This document shows, piece after piece, positions 9,399 to 16,784 of a stretch of DNA of 64,000 nt (its first letter is position 1; each line of letters starts with the position of its first letter). The notes beneath the pieces are model-generated. The model saw nothing but the letters and a program-made list of their open reading frames with translations, had not been told where the DNA came from and did not search any database. The stretch covers positions 62,001 to 126,000 of the forward strand of contig NZ_BIXZ01000002.1 of the NCBI RefSeq assembly GCF_005406125.1. Reading direction: 5' to 3'. Both the position numbers and the translations under genes were made by a program. Origin of the DNA: Haloarcula mannanilytica. GTDB taxonomy: Archaea; Halobacteriota; Halobacteria; Halobacteriales; Haloarculaceae.

Positions 9399-9455
9399 CG
9401 GTGGTTGGTGACCCAGTCGACGGCCTTAGGTAGGCTGCTTGAGTGGGCCATAGCA

Positions 9456-9737
9456 ATGGAGGCCGTCCTCTGGTACGTGCTCGCGGGGACGCGCGGTGGC
9501 TACAACCGCGCCCGCATCCTGCGCTGCATCGACGAGCGGCCACGAAACCCCAACCAGCTCGCGGAGGACTTAGACCTCAATTACGACACCGTCCGGCATC
9601 ACCTCGACGTGCTGACCGACAACGAGGTGGTGACCGCAAGCGGCGACGACTATGGGGCGGTGTACCTGCCGTCGGAGACGGTCCGTAACCACTGGTCCCT
9701 CGTCGAAGAGATACTCGAGACACTAGACAATGATTGA
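9456..9737 (+). CDS. Winged-helix transcriptional regulator
   Basis: A 93-residue protein, mostly one winged-helix domain. The recognition-helix region NQLAEDLDLNYDTVRHHL resembles ArsR-type regulators and is followed by a wing (EVVTASGDDYGAVYL). An N-terminal MEAVLWYVLAGTRGGYNRARIL precedes it. The frame is open to a TTG at 9405. The ATG at 9456 was chosen because CCTTAGG at about 9424-9430 gives TATA spacing of 29 bases. It is followed by a 20-codon reading frame and a small membrane protein, coupled by overlaps. Similar pairings are seen again at 12445-13410. Confidence 0.8.
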   Translation: MEAVLWYVLAGTRGGYNRARILRCIDERPRNPNQLAEDLDLNYDTVRHHLDVLTDNEVVTASGDDYGAVYLPSETVRNHWSLVEEILETLDND

Positions 9738-9792
9738 GACCCACGACAGCCCCGAGACGACTACCGACCCGCGCAGGGAGGCAAACAGATGA
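9730..9792 (+). CDS. 20-codon coupling mini-ORF
   Basis: ATG at 9730 overlaps the stop of the winged-helix gene by 8 bases. The frame encodes MIETHDSPETTTDPRREANR and ends in ATGA with the start of the next membrane gene. The product has no recognised domain. The tight overlap at both ends suggests it exists to carry ribosomes between the two genes, or encodes a real micropeptide. The evidence is positional only. Confidence 0.4.
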   Translation: MIETHDSPETTTDPRREANR

Positions 9793-10094
9793 GCCTCTGG
9801 CTCGACCTGGCGCGCGTCGCAAGTGCCGCGAACGTGCTGTTGCTCCTCGTCCTCGGCTCAGTGTGGGTGAAGAGCTATCTCCGCCTGCGGTCGAAACATA
9901 CCCTCGGGATGGTGCTGTTCGCGGCGATTCTCTGCATCGAGAACGGGTTCGCGCTGTACGTCTACTTCCTCGACCCGATACTGACAGCGTGGTTCAGCAA
10001 CCAGGTGCCGGACCCCGCGTGGCAGGCGATGGTCGTGTTTCACGCCCTGGAAACGGCCGCCCTGGTGTTTCTGGCGTGGGTCACACTCGACTGA
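9789..10094 (+). CDS. Small multi-pass membrane protein (DUF7521-like)
   Basis: A 101-residue protein with three hydrophobic segments (about 8-27, 38-60 and 80-99). A basic loop KSYLRLRSKHTLGM lies between the first two. The arrangement resembles the two membrane proteins at 12445-13064, which carry RGYRR in the same place. All are adjacent to winged-helix genes. The start overlaps the stop of the preceding 20-codon frame as ATGA. The likely role is as a membrane partner of the regulator, perhaps a sensor; this is inferred from context. Confidence 0.7.
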   Translation: MSLWLDLARVASAANVLLLLVLGSVWVKSYLRLRSKHTLGMVLFAAILCIENGFALYVYFLDPILTAWFSNQVPDPAWQAMVVFHALETAALVFLAWVTLD

Positions 10095-10185
10095 GCGAGT
10101 CGTATGTTGTGACTGGGGATGACAGCTTCTGGGGTAGCAAGGCGGATTTGCCGCTAACTCAAAAAATCCAGAGAATCGGTCGTAA

Positions 10186-10199
10186 CGCCTAATTAGGCG
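10186..10199. promoter_or_regulatory. Perfect palindrome overlapping a putative TATA element
   Basis: CGCCTAATTAGGCG is a perfect 14-base palindrome whose AT core is about 25 bases before the ATG of the small membrane protein at 10217. It could be a symmetric operator covering the promoter. Confidence 0.45.
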
Positions 10200-10216
10200 A
10201 GTACTCAAGAGCAGCC

Positions 10217-10306
10217 ATGGACAGACAACAGATTATCGCTATCATACTGGTCGGCCTGATGGTCGGGTCGTCCGTGGTGTACGGATTAGCCTTCGCCTTC
10301 TTCTAG
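10217..10306 (+). CDS. 29-residue single-span membrane peptide
   Basis: ATG to TAG encodes MDRQQIIAIILVGLMVGSS followed by VVYGLAFAFF, one continuous transmembrane helix with a charged N-terminus. The AT core of a palindrome 18 bases upstream can serve as the TATA element. The stop codon shares CTAG (10303-10306) with the stop of the convergent helicase gene. A comparable small membrane gene lies at 34445-34540. No known function. Confidence 0.6.
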   Translation: MDRQQIIAIILVGLMVGSSVVYGLAFAFF

Positions 10307-12030
10307 TCCCATACGTCCGAAAGCGGGTGGTTTCCGTCTCCCGACCGCGAGCGCGAACGGTCGTGCCGGCGTTTCGTCCCCGAACTGAGTCCCGCAAGCG
10401 CCCGGTCCGGCGCGAACCGCGGCAGGTCGGGTTCCGAGAGCCGGTCGACCTGGGCGCGGAACCAGTCCGGCATGTCGTGCTCGGCGCGGTCAAAGAGGTC
10501 GAGCAGCGACGAGTCCGCGAGATACGTCGCGCCGTGGTCGTTGGGCGCGCGGACGACGCGGCCACAGGCCTGGATGACCGTCCGCAACGCCGTCCGATAG
10601 TACCAGCCCCACTGGTCGTCTTCGAGCCGTCGGGCGACGCGGGAATCGCGGGTGTTGGGATAGGGGGCCTTACAGAGGACCTGCCAGCGACACAGGTCGC
10701 CTTCGAGGTCGAGGGCTTCCTCCATCTTCACCGAGAGGAACACGTCGGGGTTGTCGCTACGCTTCCAGGCGGATAATGCTCCGTCCCGGCCGTCTTTGTC
10801 GTGAGTCCGAACGCGCGCGCCGACGCCGAAGTCGTCGAGCAGGTCCTTGAGTTGTTCCTGAATAGCGTACGAGTGACAGTGGACGAGGCCCTTCTCGTCG
10901 GGGTGGTTAGCCATGATGCGGACGATAGTTCTGGCAATGTCGGGCAGCGTGTCGTCGCGCTGCTCGTAGGTCATCTTCCCCTGGGCCACGTCGTACAGCG
11001 GCCGATTCTCGACGGGGAAGGTGTGGCCCACCTCCACGAGTGCGACATTGCTGGGGTCGAGGCCGACGTTCGCACAGAACGCTTCCTTGTTGAGGATCGT
11101 CGCCGACAGCAGGGCAAAGCGGTTGCCCCGGTCCCAGACAGTGTGTTTGAGGTAGCGCTCGGGGTTCATCGGCTTGATCGTCACCGGCGCGTGCTCGCCG
11201 TCGGCCTGGTCGACGACCCAGGTGGTCGCGCTCTCGGTGTCTGTGTAGTCCTCACGGAACCACCCGAGGTCCTGCCGAAGCGTGTTCAGCGAGTCCCGTT
11301 CAGCAACTTCCTCACCAGTCAACTCCGCCTTCTGTCGCAGTTCCTTCACACGGCGCTCGGCGAGGTGTTCGACGCGCTCGGTGAAGGCAACAGCCTCGTC
11401 CAGCCCATCGATGTCGGGCACGTCGATATCGTTCCACATCGGAATCGACTGCGGCGAGAGGTCGATGGTGGCGTACATCTCGGCCCACTCGCCCAGGCCG
11501 TGGGCCTCGTCAATGACGACCACGTCGCGTTTCCCGAACACGTCGCTGCCGGCGGTCTGCATGAAATAGGCCAGCGTCATCGCGGCGATGCGCCGGTTCG
11601 ATGCGATAGCGCGGTCGGAGAAGTACGGACAGCGGTGTTTGACCTGGCAGTCGAATTTTCGTTCGCGCACGCACGGCGCCTGGTTCACCGGCGTGTCCGT
11701 CTCACCAGGGAGGATGCAGTCGTAGTTGTTCTTCCCGCGGATGACACAGAGGTCCTCCAGCAGGGCGTCCTCGGCCACGTCGTCGAGCTGGGAGACCTGC
11801 GGCGTGGTGTAGTAGGCGTCGATGACCTGCTCGGCGGCGGCCTCGCCTGCGGTCCGAGCACAGCCGGCAATGGCCCGGGCGAGCAGGGACTTGCCGCTGC
11901 CGGTCGGCGCACGAACGAGGACCACGTCTTTGCCGCTCTCGAAGGCCGCACGGATATCGGCCAGGGCCTGCTTCTGATTGCCCCGGTAGGACGGGGCCGG
12001 GAACTCGTCGGTAATCCGCGCGGGGTACAC
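10303..12030 (-). CDS. XPD/DinG-like Fe-S DNA helicase
   Basis: A superfamily 2 ATP-dependent helicase of about 575 residues. Counting from the GTG at 12030, Walker A APTGSGKS is at about 41-48 and the DEAH box (VVIDEAHGLGEW) at about 174-177. Between them four cysteines (about 105, 120, 128 and 134; DCILPGE, APCVRERKF, DCQVKHRC) form the 4Fe-4S motif of the XPD/Rad3/DinG group. The C-terminal region has motif VI-like QACGRVVRAPNDHG. The frame begins at a TTG at 12042, but TTTAGG at about 12055-12061 is properly spaced for 12030. Likely role is in DNA repair. Confidence 0.88.
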   Translation of the reverse strand: MYPARITDEFPAPSYRGNQKQALADIRAAFESGKDVVLVRAPTGSGKSLLARAIAGCARTAGEAAAEQVIDAYYTTPQVSQLDDVAEDALLEDLCVIRGKNNYDCILPGETDTPVNQAPCVRERKFDCQVKHRCPYFSDRAIASNRRIAAMTLAYFMQTAGSDVFGKRDVVVIDEAHGLGEWAEMYATIDLSPQSIPMWNDIDVPDIDGLDEAVAFTERVEHLAERRVKELRQKAELTGEEVAERDSLNTLRQDLGWFREDYTDTESATTWVVDQADGEHAPVTIKPMNPERYLKHTVWDRGNRFALLSATILNKEAFCANVGLDPSNVALVEVGHTFPVENRPLYDVAQGKMTYEQRDDTLPDIARTIVRIMANHPDEKGLVHCHSYAIQEQLKDLLDDFGVGARVRTHDKDGRDGALSAWKRSDNPDVFLSVKMEEALDLEGDLCRWQVLCKAPYPNTRDSRVARRLEDDQWGWYYRTALRTVIQACGRVVRAPNDHGATYLADSSLLDLFDRAEHDMPDWFRAQVDRLSEPDLPRFAPDRALAGLSSGTKRRHDRSRSRSGDGNHPLSDVWD

Positions 12031-12160
12031 GCCAGAAGGCAACGGACGAGGCGGCCTAAACCTTTCTTGTCGTCGGGTGAGCGTCGGCCAGCTATGAGAT
12101 ATTATCGGGATGAGTCGTGTTCACAGGCCCACGGTCGTGGTACTGCAACTCTCGGAACGC

Positions 12161-12170
12161 TTATACATAT
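12161..12170 (+). promoter_or_regulatory. TATA element of cspA
   Basis: TTATACATAT lies 28 bases before the cspA ATG, implying a leaderless transcript. A second AT-rich TACGTATAT follows just upstream of the start (about 12179-12187). Confidence 0.6.
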
Positions 12171-12192
12171 ACCCCCTGTACGTATATTTGCA

Positions 12193-12387
12193 ATGGCAAA
12201 CGGTAAGGTTGATTTCTTCAACGACACAGGCGGTTACGGTTTCATCTCGACTGAGGACGCGGACGATGACGTTTTCTTCCACATGGAAGACGTTGGCGGC
12301 CCTGACCTCGAAGAAGGCGAGGAGATCGAATTCGACATCGAACAGGCCGACAAAGGCCCCCGCGCGACGAACGTCGTCCGCAACTAA
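12193..12387 (+). CDS. cspA: Cold-shock protein, CspA family
   Basis: A 64-residue single cold-shock domain (five-stranded OB fold) that binds single-stranded RNA or DNA. The RNP1-like motif GYGFIS and RNP2-like motif DVFFHM are present. It is more acidic than bacterial homologues (DLEEGEEIEFDIEQADKG), as expected in a halophile. It has its own TATA element and a stem-loop with a TTCG tetraloop just after the stop, so it is probably monocistronic. Confidence 0.95.
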   Translation: MANGKVDFFNDTGGYGFISTEDADDDVFFHMEDVGGPDLEEGEEIEFDIEQADKGPRATNVVRN

Positions 12388-12398
12388 GGCAGATTTCC

Positions 12399-12416
12399 GG
12401 TCGCCTTCGGGCGACC
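12399..12416 (+). terminator. Stem-loop after cspA with TTCG tetraloop
   Basis: GGTCGCC-TTCG-GGCGACC is a perfect 7-base-pair stem closed by a TTCG loop, 12 bases after the cspA stop. A T-rich run TTTGTTTT follows about 12 bases later. It may terminate or stabilise the transcript. Confidence 0.6.
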
Positions 12417-12444
12417 ACATCTGACACTTTGTTTTATCAGACGC

Positions 12445-12738
12445 TCACTCGACGAGCAGCGCGTACAGCACGGCACAGAGCCCTGCAACGGTCACGAGAC
12501 CCCTGACGAGTAACACGACCCCGGTTCCGGCGCCCGCCCAGTCAGCGACGGTGACGGTGGCGTAGACGCCGGCAGTCAGCGACGCAATACCGACGGCGAG
12601 CCACTGCATCTTCGGTGCGTCGTTGCGTCGGTAGCCGCGGTAGGCCAGCGACGCGACGAACAGTCCGACGACGGCCGTCACGGCCCGCGAGAGTTCCGCG
12701 ACGAGACCCGGTGCGAGCAAGTCGAGGACCACCGTCAC
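12445..12738 (-). CDS. Small multi-pass membrane protein (DUF7521-like)
   Basis: About 97 residues with three hydrophobic stretches and a basic loop AYRGYRRNDAPKMQWL between the first two. The frame opens with a GTG at 12765, but an internal GTG at 12738 forms a GTGA overlap with the stop of the upstream gene, so that start was chosen. It is the last gene of a three-gene leftward unit with a related membrane protein and a winged-helix regulator. No enzymatic motif is visible. Confidence 0.65.
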   Translation of the reverse strand: MTVVLDLLAPGLVAELSRAVTAVVGLFVASLAYRGYRRNDAPKMQWLAVGIASLTAGVYATVTVADWAGAGTGVVLLVRGLVTVAGLCAVLYALLVE

Positions 12739-13064
12739 GACGACCCACCCCTGTAAACGGTCCACAGGATTGTTCCGAGTCCCAGCAGTTCGCAGGCGCT
12801 CACGAGGAGCGACCGCCCGACCACGCCGACGCCGGTGGCCGTGGGCAGCGTGATTCGGAGGAGTTCCGGCACGGTCGTGAGCAGGAGCAGCCCGATGGCA
12901 AGCATCAGCATGCTGCTCCGGCCCGGCCCGCGACGGTAGCCGCGGACGAGGACGACGGCGATGGCGGCCGAGAGCGCGACCGAGAGGAGCGAGAGCGCGA
13001 CGACGGCTAGCGCGATTCCCGGCTCGGTTCCGCCCGTTCGTAACTGGAGTAGCGTCGCGAGCAT
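12735..13064 (-). CDS. Small multi-pass membrane protein (DUF7521-like)
   Basis: 109 residues with three hydrophobic segments (about 17-43, 51-68 and 77-103). The loop after the first is RGYRRGPGRSS, closely similar to RGYRRNDAPK in the next gene and related to KSYLRLRSKH in the protein at 9789-10094. The start follows the winged-helix stop by one base. The pattern suggests tandem duplication of a membrane component partnered with the adjacent regulator. Confidence 0.7.
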   Translation of the reverse strand: MLATLLQLRTGGTEPGIALAVVALSLLSVALSAAIAVVLVRGYRRGPGRSSMLMLAIGLLLLTTVPELLRITLPTATGVGVVGRSLLVSACELLGLGTILWTVYRGGSS

Positions 13065-13065
13065 C

Positions 13066-13410
13066 TCAGGACAGTCCCTCGAATAAGTCGGTGAACCGGT
13101 CCGCCGGGTCCCGTGAGGACCGCGTGACCGCCACGTCGCACGTCCCGTCGGCGAACGTGACGGTCACGTCCTCGACGGTCGCCACGTAGCGCTTGTAGTG
13201 GTGACCGTCGGGATCGACGGCCTGCCGTTCGGCGACGAGGCCGGCATCTTCCAGTCGGTCAAGGCGGCGATACGCCGTCGGGTCGGACATCTCACAGGCC
13301 GTACAGAGTTCGGAGACTGACATCGGCCCGGTGGTGAGTTCGGCGATGATGGCCCGTGCATACTCGTCTTCGAGCAGCGCGAGCAGTTCGTCGTCGCCGA
13401 CCGCATCCAT
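13066..13410 (-). CDS. Winged-helix (ArsR-like) transcriptional regulator
   Basis: 114 residues. The helix-turn-helix region is MSVSELCTACEMSDPTAYRRLDRL, followed by a wing (GLVAERQAVDPDGHHYKRYVATV). The frame is open to 13503, but the ATG at 13410 has a TATA element (GTTTTATTG on the minus strand, about 13430-13438) 25 bases upstream. It heads an operon with two small membrane proteins, mirroring the locus at 9456-10094. Two cysteines (ELCTACEM) lie in the recognition region. Ligand unknown. Confidence 0.8.
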   Translation of the reverse strand: MDAVGDDELLALLEDEYARAIIAELTTGPMSVSELCTACEMSDPTAYRRLDRLEDAGLVAERQAVDPDGHHYKRYVATVEDVTVTFADGTCDVAVTRSSRDPADRFTDLFEGLS

Positions 13411-13483
13411 AGTCGGTCCAGCGAGCGGAGCGCAATAAAACGGTCCCACCGGCTTCCACCCCGGAAGCGGTGCCCGCGGTGAT

Positions 13484-14494
13484 ATGCCGGGTCCGTCCGG
13501 CAACCAGGATATGTCTCCTGAACAGAACAGCGGCCGGGCGGCCTCGGGTGTCGTCGGTCAGGTTGCCTCTCGCCTCCTCTGGCCGGTGTGGAACGGAAGT
13601 CACCGCAGGCTCAGAGCACCACTCCGCGCCGTGCTTCCGGCAGTGCTGTCGTTTCTCGCCCTCGCGGCGCTGCAGACCGTCGTTCGAGCGCGGTTCACAC
13701 ATCCCATTCGAGAACCGGTCGAAGCGGCCGGAATCGGAGCGGTGCTCGTCATCACCGTGTTCGTCAGCGCGCGTCTCCTCGACCGTCGACCCATCGACGA
13801 GTACGGCCTGTCACTCGACCGCCGCTGGTGGCGGTCGTTCGCCGTCGGCGGCGCGATAGCGACCGTCGTCAACGCCGGCGCGCTCGCCGTTGCTGTCGGC
13901 GCGGGCTGGGCCACGGTCGTCGGCGTCGCGAAGGGGGCCGGCGACCTCCCGTTTCTGCCGGCGATGGTCGTCGTCTTCACGTACGTCGCCCTCGCGTCGG
14001 CGTGGGAGGAGGTCGTCTTCCGGGGCGCAATGTTGAAGAACCTCGCCGAGGGGGCGGACGGTCCGGTCCCGCGCTGGGCGGCGGTCGGGGTCGCAGTACT
14101 CGCGAGTTCGGTCGTCTTCGCCCTCCTGCACGGGGGCAAGGTCGACCACCCGAGCCAGTACGGCTACTACCTGCTCGCTGGCCTCCTCCTGAGCGGCGCG
14201 TACGTGCTCACCGGTGACCTCGCGCTCCCCATCGGCTTTCACGTCTGGTACAACTTCACTCAGAGCGCGGTGTTCGGTCTCGGTCACTCCCAGCAGACGC
14301 CCGAACTGCTCGCCGTCGAGACCGTCGGCCCGGCGCGCTGGGTCGGCGAGGAAGGAGTCGTCTACTCGCTCTTCGTCGTCGTCGGGGGCCTCCTGGTGCT
14401 GGCATACGTTCGGTGGCGCGACGGTCGTCTCAGAATCGACGAGCGCGTGACACAGTGGACGCCAAGGTTCGAACGGGAGACGCGACGACGTTAG
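13484..14494 (+). CDS. CPBP-family intramembrane metalloprotease
   Basis: 336 residues, probably starting at the ATG at 13484 or the one at 13511; no promoter decides between them. The CPBP core motifs are EEVVFRGAML, a histidine in FALLHGGK and the third motif GFHVWYNF, set among about eight hydrophobic segments. It is a paralogue of the gene at the left edge (LLDRRPIDEYGLSLDRRWW against LLDRRTLADYGLGLDRQWW). Family members cleave or process membrane peptides or prenylated proteins; the substrate here is unknown. Its stop interlocks with that of the convergent zinc-finger gene (TTAG at 14491-14494). Confidence 0.85.
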   Translation: MPGPSGNQDMSPEQNSGRAASGVVGQVASRLLWPVWNGSHRRLRAPLRAVLPAVLSFLALAALQTVVRARFTHPIREPVEAAGIGAVLVITVFVSARLLDRRPIDEYGLSLDRRWWRSFAVGGAIATVVNAGALAVAVGAGWATVVGVAKGAGDLPFLPAMVVVFTYVALASAWEEVVFRGAMLKNLAEGADGPVPRWAAVGVAVLASSVVFALLHGGKVDHPSQYGYYLLAGLLLSGAYVLTGDLALPIGFHVWYNFTQSAVFGLGHSQQTPELLAVETVGPARWVGEEGVVYSLFVVVGGLLVLAYVRWRDGRLRIDERVTQWTPRFERETRRR

Positions 14495-14694
14495 AGGGCG
14501 GCCACGTCCGCCGCCGTCACTTCCCGGTCGTCGGGCAACCGGTCGATGCAGTCATAACAGAGGAAATGCTCCGTGTCGTCGCCGAGTTCGAGCACGATTC
14601 CCTCGGTCGGTCTGGATTCCTGCGACCAGATGTTGGCGATGCCGCCGGCTATGGAAACGTTCGTATCGCACCCGTCGCAGGCTCTAGAAGCCAT
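14491..14694 (-). CDS. Small zinc-ribbon protein
   Basis: 67 residues with CDGCDTN near the N-terminus and FLCYDCIDRL further on, giving two CxxC pairs that should bind one zinc. It matches no function that I recognise, but similar small zinc-finger proteins are abundant in haloarchaea. The longer frame to 14772 includes a palindromic promoter region, so the ATG at 14694 was chosen. Confidence 0.65.
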   Translation of the reverse strand: MASRACDGCDTNVSIAGGIANIWSQESRPTEGIVLELGDDTEHFLCYDCIDRLPDDREVTAADVAAL

Positions 14695-14705
14695 TACGGC
14701 GGATT

Positions 14706-14720
14706 TATACACCGTGTATA
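14706..14720. promoter_or_regulatory. Palindrome TATACAC-C-GTGTATA in a divergent promoter
   Basis: A perfect 7-base inverted repeat with one central base. Its minus-strand TATACA half is about 24 bases before the zinc-ribbon ATG, so it overlaps that gene's probable TATA element. It also lies upstream of the epimerase gene. Confidence 0.5.
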
Positions 14721-14804
14721 CTTCAAGGTAGCTGGCTCCTTCGAACAGTTCAGCACGGTTAACTCTCGACATACTTTTGTCGTGTCCTGAGTTCCTACCA
14801 GGTA

Positions 14805-15791
14805 ATGCAAATACTCGTCACAGGGGGCGCTGGATTCATCGGCGGCCATCTGGCACAGCAGTTCGCCGCCGAGAGCCACGATGTTGTCGTACTTGACAAC
14901 CGCGACCCGTTCTACGATCTGGATATCAAGCAGCACAATATCGATGCGGGACGGGAGGCAGCCCGGACTAGCGACGGGAGCTACGAGTTCATCAACGGCG
15001 ACGTTCGCGACGCGGAGCTGGTGACGGACCTCGTCGCCGACGCCGACTACGTCTACCACCAGGCCGCACAGGCCGGCGTCCGCCCGAGCGTCAAGAACCC
15101 CCGCAAGTATGACGAGGTCAACGTCGACGGGACGCTGAACCTCCTCGATGCCTGCCGCGACGAAGGTATCGAGCGGTTCGTGATGGCCTCGTCGTCCTCC
15201 GTTTACGGGAAGCCGGAGTACCTGCCCTACGACGAACAGCACCCCACGACGCCAGTCTCGCCCTACGGCGCGTCGAAGCTCGCCGCCGAGCGCTACGCTT
15301 GCGCCTACAGCGAGGTGTACGATCTCCCCGCGGTTGCGCTGCGGTATTTCACCGTTTACGGCCCGCGGATGCGTCCGAACATGGCCATCTCGAATTTCGT
15401 CTCCCGGTGTCACAACGGTGAGCCGCCGGTCATCTACGGCGACGGGACGCAGACGCGCGATTTCACCTACATCGAGGATATCATCGACGCGAACATGACG
15501 CTGCTCCACGAGGACGCCGCCGACGGCATGGCGGTGAATATCGGGTCGACGGACAACATCGAAATCAAGACGCTCGCGACGGAGATCCGTGACCAGATAG
15601 ACCCGGGTCTCGATCTCGTCTACGAGGAGCGCCACGACGCCGACGCCGAACACACCCACGCCGCGACCGAGCGAGCCGAGGAACTGCTGGGCTACGACCC
15701 GGACCACACCATCCGGGAGGGCGTCGCGAAGTTCATCGACTGGTACCGGGACAACCGCGACTGGTACGAACCGCTCGTTCGACAGTCCTGA
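14805..15791 (+). CDS. NAD-dependent nucleotide-sugar epimerase/dehydratase
   Basis: 328 residues of the extended short-chain dehydrogenase family. The Rossmann motif GGAGFIGG is at about 7-14. The catalytic region shows SSSVYGK and YGASK (Tyr and Lys of YxxxK). AAQAGVRPSVKNP and YFTVYGPRMRP are typical of UDP-glucose or UDP-glucuronate 4-epimerases. The product likely supplies a sugar for surface glycans or S-layer glycosylation. A TATA-like ACATACTTTT lies about 31 bases upstream of the start. Exact substrate is uncertain. Confidence 0.85.
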   Translation: MQILVTGGAGFIGGHLAQQFAAESHDVVVLDNRDPFYDLDIKQHNIDAGREAARTSDGSYEFINGDVRDAELVTDLVADADYVYHQAAQAGVRPSVKNPRKYDEVNVDGTLNLLDACRDEGIERFVMASSSSVYGKPEYLPYDEQHPTTPVSPYGASKLAAERYACAYSEVYDLPAVALRYFTVYGPRMRPNMAISNFVSRCHNGEPPVIYGDGTQTRDFTYIEDIIDANMTLLHEDAADGMAVNIGSTDNIEIKTLATEIRDQIDPGLDLVYEERHDADAEHTHAATERAEELLGYDPDHTIREGVAKFIDWYRDNRDWYEPLVRQS

Positions 15792-15845
15792 TAGACGACA
15801 CGAACAGACCGCGGTTTTAACCCCGTCCCGTCCCCCAGAACGGGT

Positions 15846-16784
15846 ATGCACGTGCTCGTGACCGGTGCGACGGGGTTTGTCGGGAGCCATCTCGTCCCGG
15901 CGCTCCTCGCGGCCGGCCACAGCGTCCGGGCGCTCGTTCGGGACCCGAGCGAGTACGACCCGCCCGACGGCGTCGATATTGCGACGGGCGACCTGCTCGA
16001 TGCGGGCAGTTTCGACACCGCGCTCGCCGACATCGATGTCGCGTACTACCTCGTCCACTCGATGCGGGCGGGCGACGACTACGCCGAGCGGGACCGCCGC
16101 GCGGCCCGGAACTTCCGTCGGGCGGCCGACGACGCCGGTGTCGACCGGGTCATCTACCTCGGCGGCCTCGGCGAGGAGGACGAGACGCTGTCCGAACACC
16201 TCCGGTCACGCCGGGAGGTCGAGTTCATTCTCAGGGACGGCGAGTACGACCTGACGACGTTTCGGGCAGCCATCATTATCGGTGCGGGATCGGCGAGCTT
16301 CCGGATGATCCGGGCGTTGGCTACGCGACTGCCGGTGCTGGTGACACCGCGCTGGGTGCGGACCGACTGCCATCCCATCGCTATCGACGACGTTATCGCG
16401 TATCTGGTCAGCGTGCTCGACATGCCGGAGACGGCCGGCGAGACCTACGAGATCGGCGGGCCAGAGGTGCTGACATACGCCGAGATACTGAAGCGGACAG
16501 GGCAAGTCATGGGCACCGGAGAACCGAAAATCGTGCCGATACCGGTGTTGACACCGAGGCTGTCGGCGTACTGGGTCGGTCTGCTGACTGACGTACCATC
16601 GAGCGTCGCCCGGCCGCTCATCCACGGGCTGAAGACGCCAGTGGTAGCCGACACTGAGGCGGCCCGAGAGCAGTTCGCCGTGGACCTGACACCGTTCGCG
16701 GATGCGGTCAGGCTGGCCCTCAACGAGCCACAGAGTTACGAGGCGGCGCAGGCGGCCGCGGTCACGGGTGGTGCAGGCAGATGA
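15846..16784 (+). CDS. NAD(P)-binding NmrA/SDR-a5-like protein
   Basis: 312 residues. The Rossmann motif VTGATGFVGSHL is at the N-terminus and YLVHSMRAGDDYAERD follows. The active-site tyrosine/lysine pair of classic SDRs is not evident. The Thr/Arg-rich CHPIAIDDV and YEIGGPEVLTYAEI segments are typical of atypical SDRs related to NmrA and complex I 39-kDa subunits. A TATA element (GTTTTAACC) lies 29 bases upstream of the ATG. It overlaps the next gene by four bases (ATGA), so the two are co-expressed. Could be a redox sensor or an oxidoreductase. Confidence 0.8.
   Translation: MHVLVTGATGFVGSHLVPALLAAGHSVRALVRDPSEYDPPDGVDIATGDLLDAGSFDTALADIDVAYYLVHSMRAGDDYAERDRRAARNFRRAADDAGVDRVIYLGGLGEEDETLSEHLRSRREVEFILRDGEYDLTTFRAAIIIGAGSASFRMIRALATRLPVLVTPRWVRTDCHPIAIDDVIAYLVSVLDMPETAGETYEIGGPEVLTYAEILKRTGQVMGTGEPKIVPIPVLTPRLSAYWVGLLTDVPSSVARPLIHGLKTPVVADTEAAREQFAVDLTPFADAVRLALNEPQSYEAAQAAAVTGGAGR

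Noticed and set aside
14694-16199. 501-codon minus-strand frame opposite the epimerase and SDR genes
   Set aside because: Antisense shadow; the plus-strand genes have clear Rossmann motifs and promoters.
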